Shown in pieces: positions 1 to 9,276 of a DNA stretch of 64,000 nucleotides (position 1 is the stretch's first letter; every line of letters starts with the position of its first letter). The notes beneath the pieces were generated by a model that was not told where the DNA came from, searched no databases, and worked only from the letters and a program-made list of their open reading frames with translations. The stretch comes from Pseudomonas sp. PDM15. GTDB lineage: Bacteria > Pseudomonadota > Gammaproteobacteria > Pseudomonadales > Pseudomonadaceae. A program made the position numbers and the translations under genes. The stretch spans positions 124,001 through 188,000 of the forward strand of contig NZ_JACVAA010000003.1 in assembly GCF_014851565.1 (NCBI RefSeq), written 5' to 3'.

Positions 1-87
1 ATGGGTCTTCCTGTGGGTGGTAATGCTCAGGGGCGCAGGGTAGGGCGGAGCAGGGGCGCTGGCAAGGGCGGAGTGCGCCACATGGGG

Positions 88-429
88 CTACTTTTCCGGC
101 CGTGCGGGTAGCTGCGCGGCCCAGCTTTCGGCCCATACCGCCAGCGGCAGGCAGCGCTGCACCAGCTCCAGCCCCAAGGTGGAAAGCTGGTAGCCGCGCT
201 CGCCGTTTTCCAACAGCTGGGCTTCGCGCAGCTCGCCCAGGCGGGTGTTCAGCACCGACGGCGATACGCCTTCACAACGCGCTTGCAGCTCGCGAAAGCT
301 GGCTGGCGCCTGGTGCAGCTCCCACAGCACGCGCAGGGTCCAGCGCCGGCCGATCAGGTCGAGCAGCGCCATGATCGGCTTGCCGCTGGATGAACCGCGG
401 ACAGGATCACCGGGTTGGGGAAAGCTCAT
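88..429 (-). CDS. HxlR-family transcriptional regulator
   Basis: 113 aa, the usual size of a one-domain HxlR/MarR-like winged-helix DNA-binding protein. Residues about 20-90 show the family pattern: an IGRRWTLRVLWEL helix, then SFRELQ, then the recognition segment GVSPSVLNTRLGELREAQLL, and a wing ending in a short helix. It is divergent from the carboxymuconolactone-decarboxylase-like gene starting at 510, with about 80 bp between, so it probably represses that gene, as many HxlR proteins do for a neighbouring redox gene. The inducer is unknown. Bases 1-87 show no gene. Confidence 0.85.
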   Translation of the reverse strand: MSFPQPGDPVRGSSSGKPIMALLDLIGRRWTLRVLWELHQAPASFRELQARCEGVSPSVLNTRLGELREAQLLENGERGYQLSTLGLELVQRCLPLAVWAESWAAQLPARPEK

Positions 430-509
430 GCAAACTCCTTGCTTCTTTTTTAGTAGCAGTGATAGGTTTCGCTTGCTACTTATTTCGTAGCATGACAGGA
501 GTCCACTCT

Positions 510-1058
510 ATGAACCAGCCTCGCGTACAACCCCTGAACCCTCCCTACAGCGCCGACATCCAGGCGGCCTTCGACCGGGTCATGCCTCCCGGCATGCCGC
601 CGCTCAAGCTGTTCCGCAGCATGGCCCACAACCCACGCGTGCTGCAGCGCATGCTCGCCGGCGGTTTGCTGGACCACGGCAGCATCGAGCTGCGCGAGCG
701 CGAACTGCTGATCCTGCGGGCCACCGCGCTGTGCGGGGCGGAATACGAGTGGGGTGTGCATGTGGCGGCCTTTGCAGGCAAGGCCGGTTTCAGCGCCCAA
801 CAGATCGCCGATACCTGCAGTGGACGGATCGATCCGACCCTGTGGAGCCAGGCGGACCAGACCCTGCTGGAGCTGGCGGACAGCCTGCATGCCAGCTCCA
901 CCGTCGGCGAGGGGCTGTGGCAGCGGCTGGGCACGCACTTTAGCGACGAACAACTGATCGAATGCCTGCTGCTGGTCGGCTTCTACCACGCGGTGTCCTT
1001 CGTGGTGAACGGTCTGCGGGTGGAGCTGGAGGATTACGCGCCGCGCTTCACTGCCTAG
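510..1058 (+). CDS. Carboxymuconolactone decarboxylase-like (AhpD-fold) protein
   Basis: 182 aa from the ATG at 510, chosen because AGGAG lies 8 bases upstream; the open frame extends to 390 without a ribosome site. The core RERELLILRATALCGAEYEW followed by VHVAAF is the CMD/AhpD helical signature. The usual CxxC pair of AhpD peroxidases is absent; one Cys sits where the motif would be, so a peroxidase role is doubtful. Probably controlled by the divergent HxlR gene. Its stop overlaps the stop of convergent smrB. Substrate unknown. Confidence 0.8.
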   Translation: MNQPRVQPLNPPYSADIQAAFDRVMPPGMPPLKLFRSMAHNPRVLQRMLAGGLLDHGSIELRERELLILRATALCGAEYEWGVHVAAFAGKAGFSAQQIADTCSGRIDPTLWSQADQTLLELADSLHASSTVGEGLWQRLGTHFSDEQLIECLLLVGFYHAVSFVVNGLRVELEDYAPRFTA

Positions 1059-1615
1059 TCTTCGTCGCGGCCGTCGAGCATGGTGCGCTTGAGCAGCACG
1101 TACACCGCGCCGGGACCGCCGTGCTTGGCGATGCAGGAGGTGAAGCCCAGCACCTGCGGGTGCTGGCGCAGCCAGGTGTTGACGTGGCTCTTGATCATCG
1201 GTCGCTTGCCGTCGGTGCGCGCGGCCTTGCCGTGGGTGATGCGCACGCAGCGCACTTCCATGCGCGTGGCCTCGTCGAAGAAGCTCCACAGGGTTTCGCG
1301 GGCCCGCTCCACGTTCATGCCGTGCAGGTCCAGGCTGCCTTCGAAGGACACCTGACCGGCCTTGAGCTTGCGCATCTGGCCGTCCTGTACGCCGTCGCGG
1401 GCCCAGTAGAGCTCGTCTTCGGCAGCCACGTCGATGACGAACTGGTCGGACAGGCCATCCACCTTGACCTGGTCGACCTTCACCGTCGCTGCCTGACGCA
1501 GCGTGCTGATGCGCTGGCGATCAGTCTTGGGCTTGCCGGTGTCGGCGCGGTCATGGCTGATCGGCTTGACCCCGCGCACGGCGGACTGGAACAGGGAAAA
1601 ATCGTCGTCTTGCAT
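1055..1615 (-). CDS. smrB: Smr-domain endonuclease SmrB
   Basis: 186 aa, close to the length of E. coli SmrB (ribosome-collision-sensing mRNA endonuclease). A C-terminal Smr domain (about 90-180) carries the diagnostic motifs LDLHGM, THGK and GGPGAVYVLL. The N-terminal ~90 residues are charged and match the SmrB N-terminal extension. SmrB, PrmB and AroC are also neighbours in E. coli (yfcN-yfcB-aroC), which supports SmrB over the SmrA paralogue. The role in cleaving mRNA at collided ribosomes is inferred from the family. Confidence 0.88.
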   Translation of the reverse strand: MQDDDFSLFQSAVRGVKPISHDRADTGKPKTDRQRISTLRQAATVKVDQVKVDGLSDQFVIDVAAEDELYWARDGVQDGQMRKLKAGQVSFEGSLDLHGMNVERARETLWSFFDEATRMEVRCVRITHGKAARTDGKRPMIKSHVNTWLRQHPQVLGFTSCIAKHGGPGAVYVLLKRTMLDGRDED

Positions 1616-1650
1616 GAAAGGCCTCCGTGGATGAGGCCAGTTTACCGGCT

Positions 1651-1980
1651 TCAGCCGCGCTTTTTCAGCAGGCCTGGCGACAGGCTCAGCTCGTCACCGT
1701 GGCTGCGGCGCATGCGCCGCCGACAGCGGCGCCAGACGTTGATGCCGCCCCACAGCAGGAACAGGCCGAACAGCAGCAGGACGATGGCCGCACCAATGCT
1801 GTCGTTCAGCGGGCCGAGGGCCGGTGGGCGGCCGAGCAGGGTGGCCGCGCCGGCCATGCTCAGCATCACGCCGAAGGCGGCGAACAGGGCGGCCAGAGCG
1901 GCGAGGCAGCGCCAGCGCCAGCCGGATGTGCCGCGGGGACGCAGGCGGCGGGCATCGAATCCATCTTCAGACAACTTCAT
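1651..1980 (-). CDS. Small membrane protein, unknown function
   Basis: 109 aa. Two hydrophobic segments (about 24-48 and 62-82) are separated by a short loop. Both ends are strongly basic (RRLRPRG at the start, RRCRRRMRR after the second helix), predicting both termini in the cytoplasm. It lies 35 bp downstream of smrB on the same strand and may be co-transcribed. No family recognised. Codon use and GC match the neighbours, so it is probably real. Confidence 0.6.
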   Translation of the reverse strand: MKLSEDGFDARRLRPRGTSGWRWRCLAALAALFAAFGVMLSMAGAATLLGRPPALGPLNDSIGAAIVLLLFGLFLLWGGINVWRRCRRRMRRSHGDELSLSPGLLKKRG

Positions 1981-2058
1981 CCCGATTTTCCTCTGGAGTA
2001 TCGGCGCTATGACCGGTCCTACCCGCCTGGGTTCCGGCCGAGAAGTCGTTCTGCCCGA

Positions 2059-2652
2059 TCAGATCAGTGCGCGGGCCTGTGGCACCACCATCGCATAGTT
2101 GTCGGCCAGGGCCGCCAGGGTCATGCGGTGCAGGGCGCGCGCCGGAATCAGTTCACCGTCGTAGGGCAGATCGCGGGTGGCGCAGGCGGCGTCCACCAAT
2201 GTGCAGCGGTAACCATAGTCCTTCGCCGCGCGCACGGTGGTGCTGACGCTGGAATGGGTCATGAAACCGCAGATGATCAGGTCCAGATGACCGAGCTGTT
2301 GTAGACGCTCGTGCAGGTCGGTTCCGGCGAAGGCATTGGGCAGGCGTTTTTCCACCACTGGCTCGCCGGCCTGTGGCGCCAGGCCGTCGATGAAGTGGCC
2401 GCGCGGGCCTTGCGGGTCGAGCAGGCCGCCGGGAATGCCCAGGTGGCGCACATGCAGCACCGGCGCACCGAGGCTGCGGGCGGCGCCGAGCAGGGTGGCG
2501 ATTTCCGCGATGGCGGATTCCACGTCCGGCAGCTGCAGGGTGCCGCTGCGGTACTCCTCCTGCGCGTCGATCACCAGCAGGGTGGCCTTGCCAAGGATGG
2601 CAGGGGCATAACCGCGTCCGAGCAGTTGGAACAGGGTTTTCGGATCGGACAT
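2059..2652 (-). CDS. Isochorismatase-fold hydrolase lacking the nucleophilic Cys
   Basis: 197 aa alpha/beta protein of the isochorismatase/cysteine-hydrolase superfamily. Asp29 (LLVIDAQEEY) and Lys102 (VVEKRLPNAF) match the catalytic Asp and Lys. The third residue, usually Cys in GxMTHxCVST, is Ser135 here (GFMTHSSVST), as checked in the codons. The protein is therefore either not a cysteine hydrolase or uses Ser, analogous to EntB/PhzD-type isochorismatases, which also lack the Cys. It sits next to prmB, as I recall for P. aeruginosa. Substrate unknown. Confidence 0.8.
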   Translation of the reverse strand: MSDPKTLFQLLGRGYAPAILGKATLLVIDAQEEYRSGTLQLPDVESAIAEIATLLGAARSLGAPVLHVRHLGIPGGLLDPQGPRGHFIDGLAPQAGEPVVEKRLPNAFAGTDLHERLQQLGHLDLIICGFMTHSSVSTTVRAAKDYGYRCTLVDAACATRDLPYDGELIPARALHRMTLAALADNYAMVVPQARALI

Positions 2653-2844
2653 GGGAGGGCTCCTGTGGCGGCGATGTGTCTATTCTCCGCTCGCCAGCGC
2701 GATCTGTGAACCTTTAGTGCGTATCGAGGGTGTCTGGACGGCCCCGCGATGTGGCCCAACGCGCGCTTTGTCTGGTGTTGCGCCGGGCAGGGCAGTTTTG
2801 TCGCAGCCTGTTAGAATCGCGCACCGCTTTTCGAGGTCAGAACC

Positions 2845-3759
2845 GTGTCCCCATCCCGCCTGCGCACAGTGCGCGACCATATCCGCTGGGCCGTCAGCCG
2901 CTTCCATGAGGCCGGGCTGTTCTTCGGCCACGGCACCGATAACGCCTGGGACGACGCCCGCCAACTGGTGCTGGGCGCCCTGCACTTGCCATTCGAGATC
3001 GCTGACGGCTACCTGGATTGCCGGCTGGAGGAAGACGAGCAACAGCATCTGCTGGAGCTGATTCGTCGGCGCGTCGAGGAGCGCGTGCCCACCGCCTACC
3101 TGCTCGGCGAAGCCTGGTTCTGCGGCCTGCCGTTCCTGGTTGACGAGCGCGTGCTGGTGCCGCGCTCGCCCATTGCCGAGCTGATCTCCAACCAGTTCGC
3201 CCCCTGGCTACCGGCCACGCCGGCGCGCATCCTCGACCTGTGCACCGGCTCCGGCTGCATCGGCATCGCCTGCGCCTACGCCTTCCCCGACGCCGAGGTG
3301 GTGCTAGGCGATCTGTCCTTCGATGCGCTGGAAGTGGCCAACCACAATATCGAGCGGCATGAACTGGAGGAGCGGGTCTACACCGTGCAGGGCGACGGCT
3401 TCGCCGGGCTGCCGGGACAGCGCTTCGACCTGATCGTGTCCAATCCGCCCTACGTGGATGCCGAGGACTTCGCCGACATGCCGGCCGAGTACCAGCATGA
3501 GCCGGAGCTGGGCCTGGCCTGTGGCGACGATGGCCTGGACCTGGTGCGACGCATGCTGGCCGAGGCCGCCGACCACCTCACCGAGAAGGGCCTGCTGATC
3601 GTCGAAGTGGGCAACAGCCAGGTGCACGTTGAGGCGCTGTACCCGGAAGTCGACTTCACCTGGCTGGAATTCGAACAGGGCGGTCACGGCGTGTTCCTGC
3701 TGGCAGCGGCCCAGTGCCGCGAGTATCAGAAGCTGTTCCGTTCGCGGGCCAAGGGCTGA
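2845..3759 (+). CDS. prmB: Ribosomal protein L3 glutamine N5-methyltransferase PrmB
   Basis: 304 aa class I SAM methyltransferase that methylates the GGQ-like glutamine of ribosomal protein L3. Visible are an N-terminal helical domain, the insertion [17 protein letters not shown] typical of HemK/PrmB, motif [15 protein letters not shown] (about 131-144) and the catalytic [11 protein letters not shown] (about 204-214). NPPY fixes the glutamine-N5-methyltransferase family. The position upstream of aroC and beside smrB agrees with PrmB rather than the release-factor enzyme PrmC. Confidence 0.95.
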   Translation: MSPSRLRTVRDHIRWAVSRFHEAGLFFGHGTDNAWDDARQLVLGALHLPFEIADGYLDCRLEEDEQQHLLELIRRRVEERVPTAYLLGEAWFCGLPFLVDERVLVPRSPIAELISNQFAPWLPATPARILDLCTGSGCIGIACAYAFPDAEVVLGDLSFDALEVANHNIERHELEERVYTVQGDGFAGLPGQRFDLIVSNPPYVDAEDFADMPAEYQHEPELGLACGDDGLDLVRRMLAEAADHLTEKGLLIVEVGNSQVHVEALYPEVDFTWLEFEQGGHGVFLLAAAQCREYQKLFRSRAKG

Positions 3760-3775
3760 GGCCGGGGCAGGGCCT

Positions 3776-3835
3776 GTAGCCCGGATGCAATCCGGGGCTG
3801 GAGCTGTCTGCTTTCCCGGATTGCATCCGGGTTAC
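3776..3835. repeat. Palindromic REP-like element after prmB
   Basis: Two 21-base arms (3776-3796 and 3815-3835) are reverse complements with one mismatch and enclose an 18-base loop. Arm core: CCCGGATGCAATCCGGG, itself a near-palindrome. The transcript would form a long hairpin between the convergent prmB and the gene at 3878-4660. There is no T-tract, so it is an intergenic repeat rather than a classic terminator. This arm sequence is common in Pseudomonas intergenic regions. Confidence 0.85.
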
Positions 3836-3877
3836 GGGTGATTCCTCAGATCCGGGCTGCTGCCGGCACGCCGCTGC

Positions 3878-4660
3878 TTAGCGCGTGGCAATCCAGATCA
3901 GCAGGCCGGCCTGGAACAGCGCCAGCGCCACCAGGCAGGCAATGGTGAAGCGCAGGCCGCTGTCCTCGCGTTTGAACACGTCGATGCGTCGTTCCAGCTT
4001 GCTGATCTTCACCTGTTGCTCGTGCAGGTTGTGGTCGGCCTGCTGCAGCATGGCACCGCAGTCGAGCAGGTCGATGATCTGCACCCGCTCCTGATTCCAC
4101 TCCGGATTGAGCACGCTGACCCGGCTGGCGGCGTAGCTGGCCTTGACCTGTGCCAGGTCCTGGTAGCTCACCTCGAAACCCTGGACGCGCAGGAAGTGGT
4201 CGCGGCGCAGGCGGGCGTCCTCGCTGAGGATGTCCTTTGCCGCCAGTGCAGCGCCTTCCACCGTGTAGCTGCCCCAGCGCTGGCGTGCCCAGACGATGCC
4301 CTGGGCCAGCAGGAAGCGGCCCAGGCCGCGGTTCTGCGGCTCGATCTGCAGACCCTTCTCGGCGCCGAAGCGCACTTCGCGGCTGCGATGGTCGACCCAC
4401 ACCTCCAGCAGGTTCTGTTCGCGGCGCAGGCGCTGGCCGGGAATGTCCACCGACAGGCGCAGCAGGCTCTGCTCGTTGCTGTGGCGCTCGGCGCGGCCGA
4501 ACCGTACGAAACGCAGGGGGCGCAGGCCGGTGCTGCGGTCGGTCGGCAGTGGCGCCAGGCGCAGCAGCTGGAAATGCTCCGCCTCCAGTCCTTCCCACGG
4601 ATGGGGCTGCGGGGTCTGTTCGGCCTGTTCTTGGGGTTGCTGGGCGTCGGTATCGCTCAT
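3878..4660 (-). CDS. Degenerate GNAT-like protein with coiled coil and C-terminal membrane anchor
   Basis: 260 aa from the ATG at 4660 (AAGGA upstream); the frame runs on to 4843, which would overlap aroC. An acidic/Gln-rich N-terminus (1-25) is followed by a region about 85-170 with GNAT features: NRGLGRFLLAQGIVWAR resembles the acetyl-CoA loop, and DHFLRVQGFEV resembles motif B. A heptad-like stretch (about 205-235) and one hydrophobic helix (about 238-258) end in ATR, giving a tail-anchored topology. I know no characterised member; acetyltransferase activity is unproven. Confidence 0.65.
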   Translation of the reverse strand: MSDTDAQQPQEQAEQTPQPHPWEGLEAEHFQLLRLAPLPTDRSTGLRPLRFVRFGRAERHSNEQSLLRLSVDIPGQRLRREQNLLEVWVDHRSREVRFGAEKGLQIEPQNRGLGRFLLAQGIVWARQRWGSYTVEGAALAAKDILSEDARLRRDHFLRVQGFEVSYQDLAQVKASYAASRVSVLNPEWNQERVQIIDLLDCGAMLQQADHNLHEQQVKISKLERRIDVFKREDSGLRFTIACLVALALFQAGLLIWIATR

Positions 4661-4829
4661 CGCGGCGTCCTTGGGCATGCGTAGAGGCATTATCGGCAAC
4701 TTTCGGTACAACTGCAGGCTGGCCAACTGCCATTTGCCGGAATCACGCCCGTTTCGCAGGTGAACTGACCGGACACCGGCGGTATACTCGCCGACCTTTG
4801 TTCGAGGCAGATTTCGCGGAGCGCCCTGC

Positions 4830-5921
4830 ATGTCCGGCAACACCTACGGCAAGCTGTTCACCGTCACCACCGCTGGCGAGAGCCATGGCCCGGCGCTGGT
4901 CGCCATCGTCGACGGTTGCCCGCCGGGCATCGAGCTGTCCCTGGAAGATCTGCAGCGCGACCTCGACCGCCGCAAGCCGGGCACCAGCCGCCATACCACC
5001 CAGCGCCAGGAAGACGACGAAGTCGAAATCCTCTCCGGGGTATTCGAGGGCAAGACCACCGGATGTCCGATCGGCCTGCTGATCCGCAATACCGACCAGA
5101 AGTCCAAGGACTACTCGGCGATCAAGGACCTGTTCCGCCCGGCCCACGCCGACTACACCTACCACCACAAGTACGGCATCCGCGACTATCGTGGCGGCGG
5201 CCGCAGCTCGGCCCGTGAGACCGCCATGCGCGTCGCCGCCGGTGCCGTAGCCAAGAAGGTGCTGGCCGGCCTGGGCATCCAGGTGCGTGGCTACATGAGC
5301 CAGCTCGGCCCGATCGAGATTCCATTCAAGACCTGGGACAGCGTCGAGCAGAACGCCTTCTTCAGTCCCGACCCGGACAAGGTGCCGGAGCTGGAAGCCT
5401 ACATGGACCAGCTGCGCCGCGACCAGGACTCGGTGGGCGCCAAGATCACTGTGGTCGCCGAAGGCGTGATGCCGGGCCTAGGCGAGCCGATCTTCGATCG
5501 TCTGGACGCCGATCTGGCCCACGCGCTGATGAGCATCAACGCGGTCAAGGGCGTGGAAATCGGTGCCGGTTTCGCCTGCGTGGCCCAGCGCGGCACCGAG
5601 CACCGCGACGAGCTGACCCCCGAAGGCTTCCTCAGCAACAACGCCGGCGGCATCCTCGGCGGCATTTCCAGCGGCCAGCCGATCGTCGCCCACCTGGCAC
5701 TCAAACCGACCTCCAGCATTACCACCCCGGGCCGCTCCATCGACGTCGACGGCAACCCGGTGGACGTGATCACCAAGGGGCGCCACGATCCCTGCGTGGG
5801 CATCCGCGCCACGCCGATCGCCGAGGCGATGATGGCCATCGTGCTGCTCGACCACCTGCTGCGCCACCGCGCACAGAACGCCGACGTACGGGTCAACACC
5901 CCGGTACTGCCGCAGCTGTGA
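4830..5921 (+). CDS. aroC: Chorismate synthase
   Basis: 363 aa, full length. Converts 5-enolpyruvylshikimate-3-phosphate to chorismate using reduced FMN, the last common step of aromatic biosynthesis. Signatures: start [20 protein letters not shown] (the GESHGP motif), [12 protein letters not shown] (about 129-140), and the C-terminal [18 protein letters not shown]. The stop codon overlaps the GTG start of the next gene (GTGA at 5918-5921), so the MFS gene is translationally coupled. Confidence 0.98.
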   Translation: MSGNTYGKLFTVTTAGESHGPALVAIVDGCPPGIELSLEDLQRDLDRRKPGTSRHTTQRQEDDEVEILSGVFEGKTTGCPIGLLIRNTDQKSKDYSAIKDLFRPAHADYTYHHKYGIRDYRGGGRSSARETAMRVAAGAVAKKVLAGLGIQVRGYMSQLGPIEIPFKTWDSVEQNAFFSPDPDKVPELEAYMDQLRRDQDSVGAKITVVAEGVMPGLGEPIFDRLDADLAHALMSINAVKGVEIGAGFACVAQRGTEHRDELTPEGFLSNNAGGILGGISSGQPIVAHLALKPTSSITTPGRSIDVDGNPVDVITKGRHDPCVGIRATPIAEAMMAIVLLDHLLRHRAQNADVRVNTPVLPQL

Positions 5922-7072
5922 CCGGCCAGCCGCTGCCGTACTGGCGGCTGTCCGCGTTCTACTTCTTCTACTTCGCCATGCTGGGCGCCACCGCGCCCTT
6001 CCTGCCGTTGTACTTCCAGCACCTGGGTTTCTCGCCGGCACGCATCGGCGAGCTGGTGGCCATTCCCATGCTGATGCGCTGCCTGGCGCCCAACCTGTGG
6101 GGCTGGCTGGGCGACCGTAGTGGCCAGCGCCTGCGCATCGTGCGCTTCGGCGCGCTGTGCACGCTGCTCAGCTTCGCCCTGATCTTCGTCGACCAGAGTT
6201 ACGCCTGGCTGGCCCTGGTGATGGCGCTGCACGCGTTCTTCTGGCACGCGGTGCTGCCGCAGTTCGAGGTGATCACCCTGGCCCACCTGCAGGAGCAGAC
6301 GGCGCGCTACTCACAGATCCGCCTGTGGGGCTCGATCGGCTTCATCATCGCGGTGATCGGCCTCGGCTGGCTGTTCGAGCATTTCAGTCCCGCACTGTTT
6401 CCGGGCATGGTGGTGCTGATCCTCGCCGGCATCCTGGTTGGCACCCTGTGGGTACCCAATGCGCTGCCGCAGGCGCGGGCCGGGCAGGTCGGCGAGGGCG
6501 GCTTCCTGGCCCAGCTGCTGCGCCCAGGCGTGCCGGCGTTCTTTCTCTGCGTATGCCTGATGCAGCTGTCGCATGGTCCGTACTACACCTTCCTCACCCT
6601 GCACCTGGAGGGGCTCGGCTACGAGCGCGGCTTCATCGGCCAGATGTGGGCGTTGGGCGTGGTGGCGGAGATCGTGCTGTTTCTGTTCATGGCGCGCATC
6701 CTCACGCGCTTCTCGGTGCGCTGGGTGCTGGCGGCCAGCTTCCTGTTGGCGTCGCTGCGCTGGCTGCTGCTGGGCAACTTGGCCGATCACCTGGGCGTGC
6801 TGCTGTTCGCCCAACTGCTCCATGCCGCCACCTTCGGCAGCTTCCATGCTGCCGCCATTCACTTCGTCCAGCGCAGCTTCGGCCCCAACCAGCAGGGCCA
6901 GGGACAGGCGCTGTACGCGGCGCTGGCTGGTACCGGCGGCGCACTGGGCGCGCTGTACGCCGGCTACAGCTGGGTCGATCTCGGCCCGAGCTGGACCTTC
7001 GCCATAGCCAGCTTGGTCGCCCTGGCTGCGGCCTTTATCATTGCCATCCGTTTGCATGAGGAGCGGGCATGA
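5918..7072 (+). CDS. MFS transporter (HcaT/NupG-like)
   Basis: 384 aa with about 12 hydrophobic segments. The N-terminal pattern [25 protein letters not shown] and the cytoplasmic-loop motif [11 protein letters not shown] are typical of the MFS_1-like/HcaT subgroup. GTG start within the aroC stop; its own stop overlaps the mtnB ATG (ATGA at 7069-7072). This double coupling suggests co-expression with the methionine-salvage genes, so a role in moving methylthio-compounds or their products is possible, but the substrate is unknown. Confidence 0.85.
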   Translation: MTGQPLPYWRLSAFYFFYFAMLGATAPFLPLYFQHLGFSPARIGELVAIPMLMRCLAPNLWGWLGDRSGQRLRIVRFGALCTLLSFALIFVDQSYAWLALVMALHAFFWHAVLPQFEVITLAHLQEQTARYSQIRLWGSIGFIIAVIGLGWLFEHFSPALFPGMVVLILAGILVGTLWVPNALPQARAGQVGEGGFLAQLLRPGVPAFFLCVCLMQLSHGPYYTFLTLHLEGLGYERGFIGQMWALGVVAEIVLFLFMARILTRFSVRWVLAASFLLASLRWLLLGNLADHLGVLLFAQLLHAATFGSFHAAAIHFVQRSFGPNQQGQGQALYAALAGTGGALGALYAGYSWVDLGPSWTFAIASLVALAAAFIIAIRLHEERA

Positions 7073-7680
7073 ACCGTGAACAACTGACCCGCCAGATCAT
7101 CGAGGCCGGGCGCTTCCTGTACGGCCGCGGCTGGTCGCCGGCCACCAGCAGCAACTATTCGGCACGCCTTGCTGCCGACCAGGCGCTGCTGACCGTCTCC
7201 GGCAAGCACAAGGGCGAGCTGGGCGAGGACGACGTGCTGGCCACCGACCTCGACGGCAACAGCCTGGAGCCGGGCAAGAAGCCCTCGGCCGAGACCCTGC
7301 TGCACACCCAGCTGTACCGCTGGAAACCGGAGATCGGCGCCGTGCTGCACACCCACTCGGTGAACGCCACCGTGCTGTCGCGCCTGACCCTGGCCGATTC
7401 CCTGGTGTTCGCCGACTATGAGCTGCAGAAGGCCTTCAGCGGCGTCAGCACCCACGAGTGCCAGGTGCTGGTGCCGATCTTCGACAACGACCAGGACATC
7501 GCCCGCCTGGCCAGCCAGGTGCAGCCCTGGCTGGACGAGCATGCGGACTGCGTCGGCTACCTGATCCGCGGCCACGGTCTGTACACCTGGGGCAAGACCA
7601 TGGCTGACTGCCTGCGCCAGGTCGAGGCCTTCGAGTTCCTGTTCGAGTGCGAGCTGAAGGTGCGCGCGCTGCAACGTTGA
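7069..7680 (+). CDS. mtnB: Methylthioribulose-1-phosphate dehydratase MtnB
   Basis: 203 aa class II aldolase/adducin-fold zinc enzyme of the methylthioadenosine salvage pathway; dehydrates 5-methylthioribulose-1-phosphate. Visible: the N-terminal SPATSSNYSAR, the metal ligands in VLHTHSVNATV (HxH) and a later His in YLIRGHGLYTWG. MtnD and MtnC follow directly, which confirms MtnB over other class II aldolases. The upstream isomerase gene mtnA is not in this window. Confidence 0.95.
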   Translation: MNREQLTRQIIEAGRFLYGRGWSPATSSNYSARLAADQALLTVSGKHKGELGEDDVLATDLDGNSLEPGKKPSAETLLHTQLYRWKPEIGAVLHTHSVNATVLSRLTLADSLVFADYELQKAFSGVSTHECQVLVPIFDNDQDIARLASQVQPWLDEHADCVGYLIRGHGLYTWGKTMADCLRQVEAFEFLFECELKVRALQR

Positions 7681-7765
7681 ATACCTGGGGTGCGCCCGGC
7701 GTGCCCTGCACAGAAGAATCCAGCCACAGCACGAGCTGAGCGACCCACCCGCGAGGACGCCGCCG

Positions 7766-8311
7766 ATGAGCAGCCTGACCGTCTACCACCAATCCAGCCC
7801 CGACGTGCCGAACAAGGTGCTAACCCACCTCGAGGACATCGCCAGCACCCTGGCCGCCGTCGGCGTGCACTTCGAGCGCTGGCAGGCCAGCGCGCCGATC
7901 CAGCCCGGCGCCGGCCAGGAAGAGGTGATCGCCGCCTACCGCCCGCAGATCGACAAGCTGATGAGCGAGCGCGGCTACGTCACCGTCGACGTGGTCAGCC
8001 TGAACAAGGATCACCCGCAGAAGGACGAGCTGCGCGCCAAGTTCCTCGACGAGCACCGCCACGGCGAAGACGAGGTGCGTTTCTTCGTCGCCGGCCGCGG
8101 CCTGTTCACCCTGCATATCGACGACTACGTGTACGCCGTGCTCTGCGAGAAGAACGATCTGATCTCGGTGCCGGCCGGCACCCGCCACTGGTTCGACATG
8201 GGCGAGTTCCCGCACTTCGTGGCGATTCGACTGTTCAACAACCCGGAAGGCTGGGTGGCCAACTTCACCGGCGACGATATCGCCAGTCGCTTCCCGCGCC
8301 TGGAAGACTGA
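7766..8311 (+). CDS. mtnD: Acireductone dioxygenase MtnD
   Basis: 181 aa cupin metalloenzyme. Oxidises the acireductone produced by MtnC to the methionine precursor 4-methylthio-2-oxobutanoate (Fe form) or to methylthiopropionate plus CO (Ni form). The metal ligands are in [18 protein letters not shown] (HxH and Glu) and in the later His of GTRHWFDMG. The ribosome site GAGGA precedes the ATG. It is 85 bp after mtnB and 4 bp before mtnC. Confidence 0.96.
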   Translation: MSSLTVYHQSSPDVPNKVLTHLEDIASTLAAVGVHFERWQASAPIQPGAGQEEVIAAYRPQIDKLMSERGYVTVDVVSLNKDHPQKDELRAKFLDEHRHGEDEVRFFVAGRGLFTLHIDDYVYAVLCEKNDLISVPAGTRHWFDMGEFPHFVAIRLFNNPEGWVANFTGDDIASRFPRLED

Positions 8312-8315
8312 CACC

Positions 8316-9002
8316 ATGCCGATCAAAGCCATCCTCACCGATATCGAAGGCACCACCAGCGCGGTGAGCTTCGTCTATGACGTGCTGTTCCCGTTTGCCG
8401 CGGAGCACCTGCCGCAGTTCGTCATCGAGCATGCCGGCGAGGCCGAGGTAGCGCTGCAGCTGGACGCCGTGCGCGCGCTGAGCGGCGAGACCGAGGCGGA
8501 CCTGATCCGGGTGATCGAGATCCTCCTGCAGTGGATCGCCGAGGACCGCAAAGCCACGCCGCTCAAGGCCCTGCAGGGCATGATCTGGCAGCAGGGCTAT
8601 GCGGCCGGGCAGCTCAAGGGCCACGTCTACCCGGATGCGGTGGAGGCGCTCAAGCGCTGGCACCAGGAGGGCTACGCCCTGTACGTGTATTCCTCCGGTT
8701 CGGTGCAGGCGCAGAAGCTGATCTTCGGCTGCTCCGAGGCCGGCGATCTGAGCCCGCTGTTCAGCGGCTACTTCGACTCCACCAGCGGCCCCAAGCGCGA
8801 AGCCCAGTCCTACCTCAACATCGCCGCAGATATTGGTCTGCCGGGCGAGGAAATCCTGTTCCTCTCCGACATCGTCCAGGAACTGGACGCTGCCCAGCAG
8901 GCGGGCATGCAAACGGTCGGCCTGGCCCGCGACGGCGGCACGCTGGCCGGCCACGACACGGTGGCCAGCTTCGCGGTGATCGACCTCGACCGTTTGGGTT
9001 GA
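8316..9002 (+). CDS. mtnC: Enolase-phosphatase E1 MtnC
   Basis: 228 aa HAD-superfamily bifunctional enolase/phosphatase of methionine salvage. Residues 1-20 contain the HAD motif I variant [15 protein letters not shown], characteristic of MtnC. Later motifs are [15 protein letters not shown] (motif II Ser) and [18 protein letters not shown] (motif IV Asp). It starts 4 bp after mtnD and ends the run. Confidence 0.96.
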   Translation: MPIKAILTDIEGTTSAVSFVYDVLFPFAAEHLPQFVIEHAGEAEVALQLDAVRALSGETEADLIRVIEILLQWIAEDRKATPLKALQGMIWQQGYAAGQLKGHVYPDAVEALKRWHQEGYALYVYSSGSVQAQKLIFGCSEAGDLSPLFSGYFDSTSGPKREAQSYLNIAADIGLPGEEILFLSDIVQELDAAQQAGMQTVGLARDGGTLAGHDTVASFAVIDLDRLG

Positions 9003-9054
9003 ACCCCGGCCCGGCGGCGCGACCCTAACAGGGAACCGCTGCCGGAGATTGCCG

Positions 9055-9276
9055 ATGTTCGAACCCCTGATGCGCCTGCCGGACTGGCTGTTCTACGGCG
9101 TGCCGGCGCTGCTCTATCTGCTGCTGACGCTCTGGGCGCTGTGGCATGTGCAGGGCAGCATCAGCCGGCGCCCGCAGAAGCTGCTGTGGACGGCGCTGCT
9201 GCTGTTGTTCCCGCTGCTCGGACTGTTCAACTGGCTGATCATGGGGCCGCGTCGTGCGCGCGGCGCGCCACGTTGA
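9055..9276 (+). CDS. Small PLDc_N-like two-helix membrane protein
   Basis: 73 aa from the ATG at 9055 (GGAG eight bases upstream; a TTG at 9049 is less likely). Two hydrophobic helices (about 10-32 and 43-65) flank a basic loop SRRPQK; the pattern LLLFPLLGLFNWLIMGPRR resembles the phospholipase D N-terminal membrane domain (PLDc_N) found in small stand-alone proteins. Function unknown. Its stop abuts the stop of the convergent gene at 9277. Confidence 0.65.
   Translation: MFEPLMRLPDWLFYGVPALLYLLLTLWALWHVQGSISRRPQKLLWTALLLLFPLLGLFNWLIMGPRRARGAPR

Noticed and set aside
390..509. N-terminal 40-residue extension of the CMD-like protein
   Set aside because: The ribosome site lies at 497-501 and the extension runs through the promoter region shared with the HxlR gene.
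7681..7765. Possible riboswitch between mtnB and mtnD
   Set aside because: No SAM- or SAH-riboswitch-like pairing was visible; the gap is short and has no terminator.
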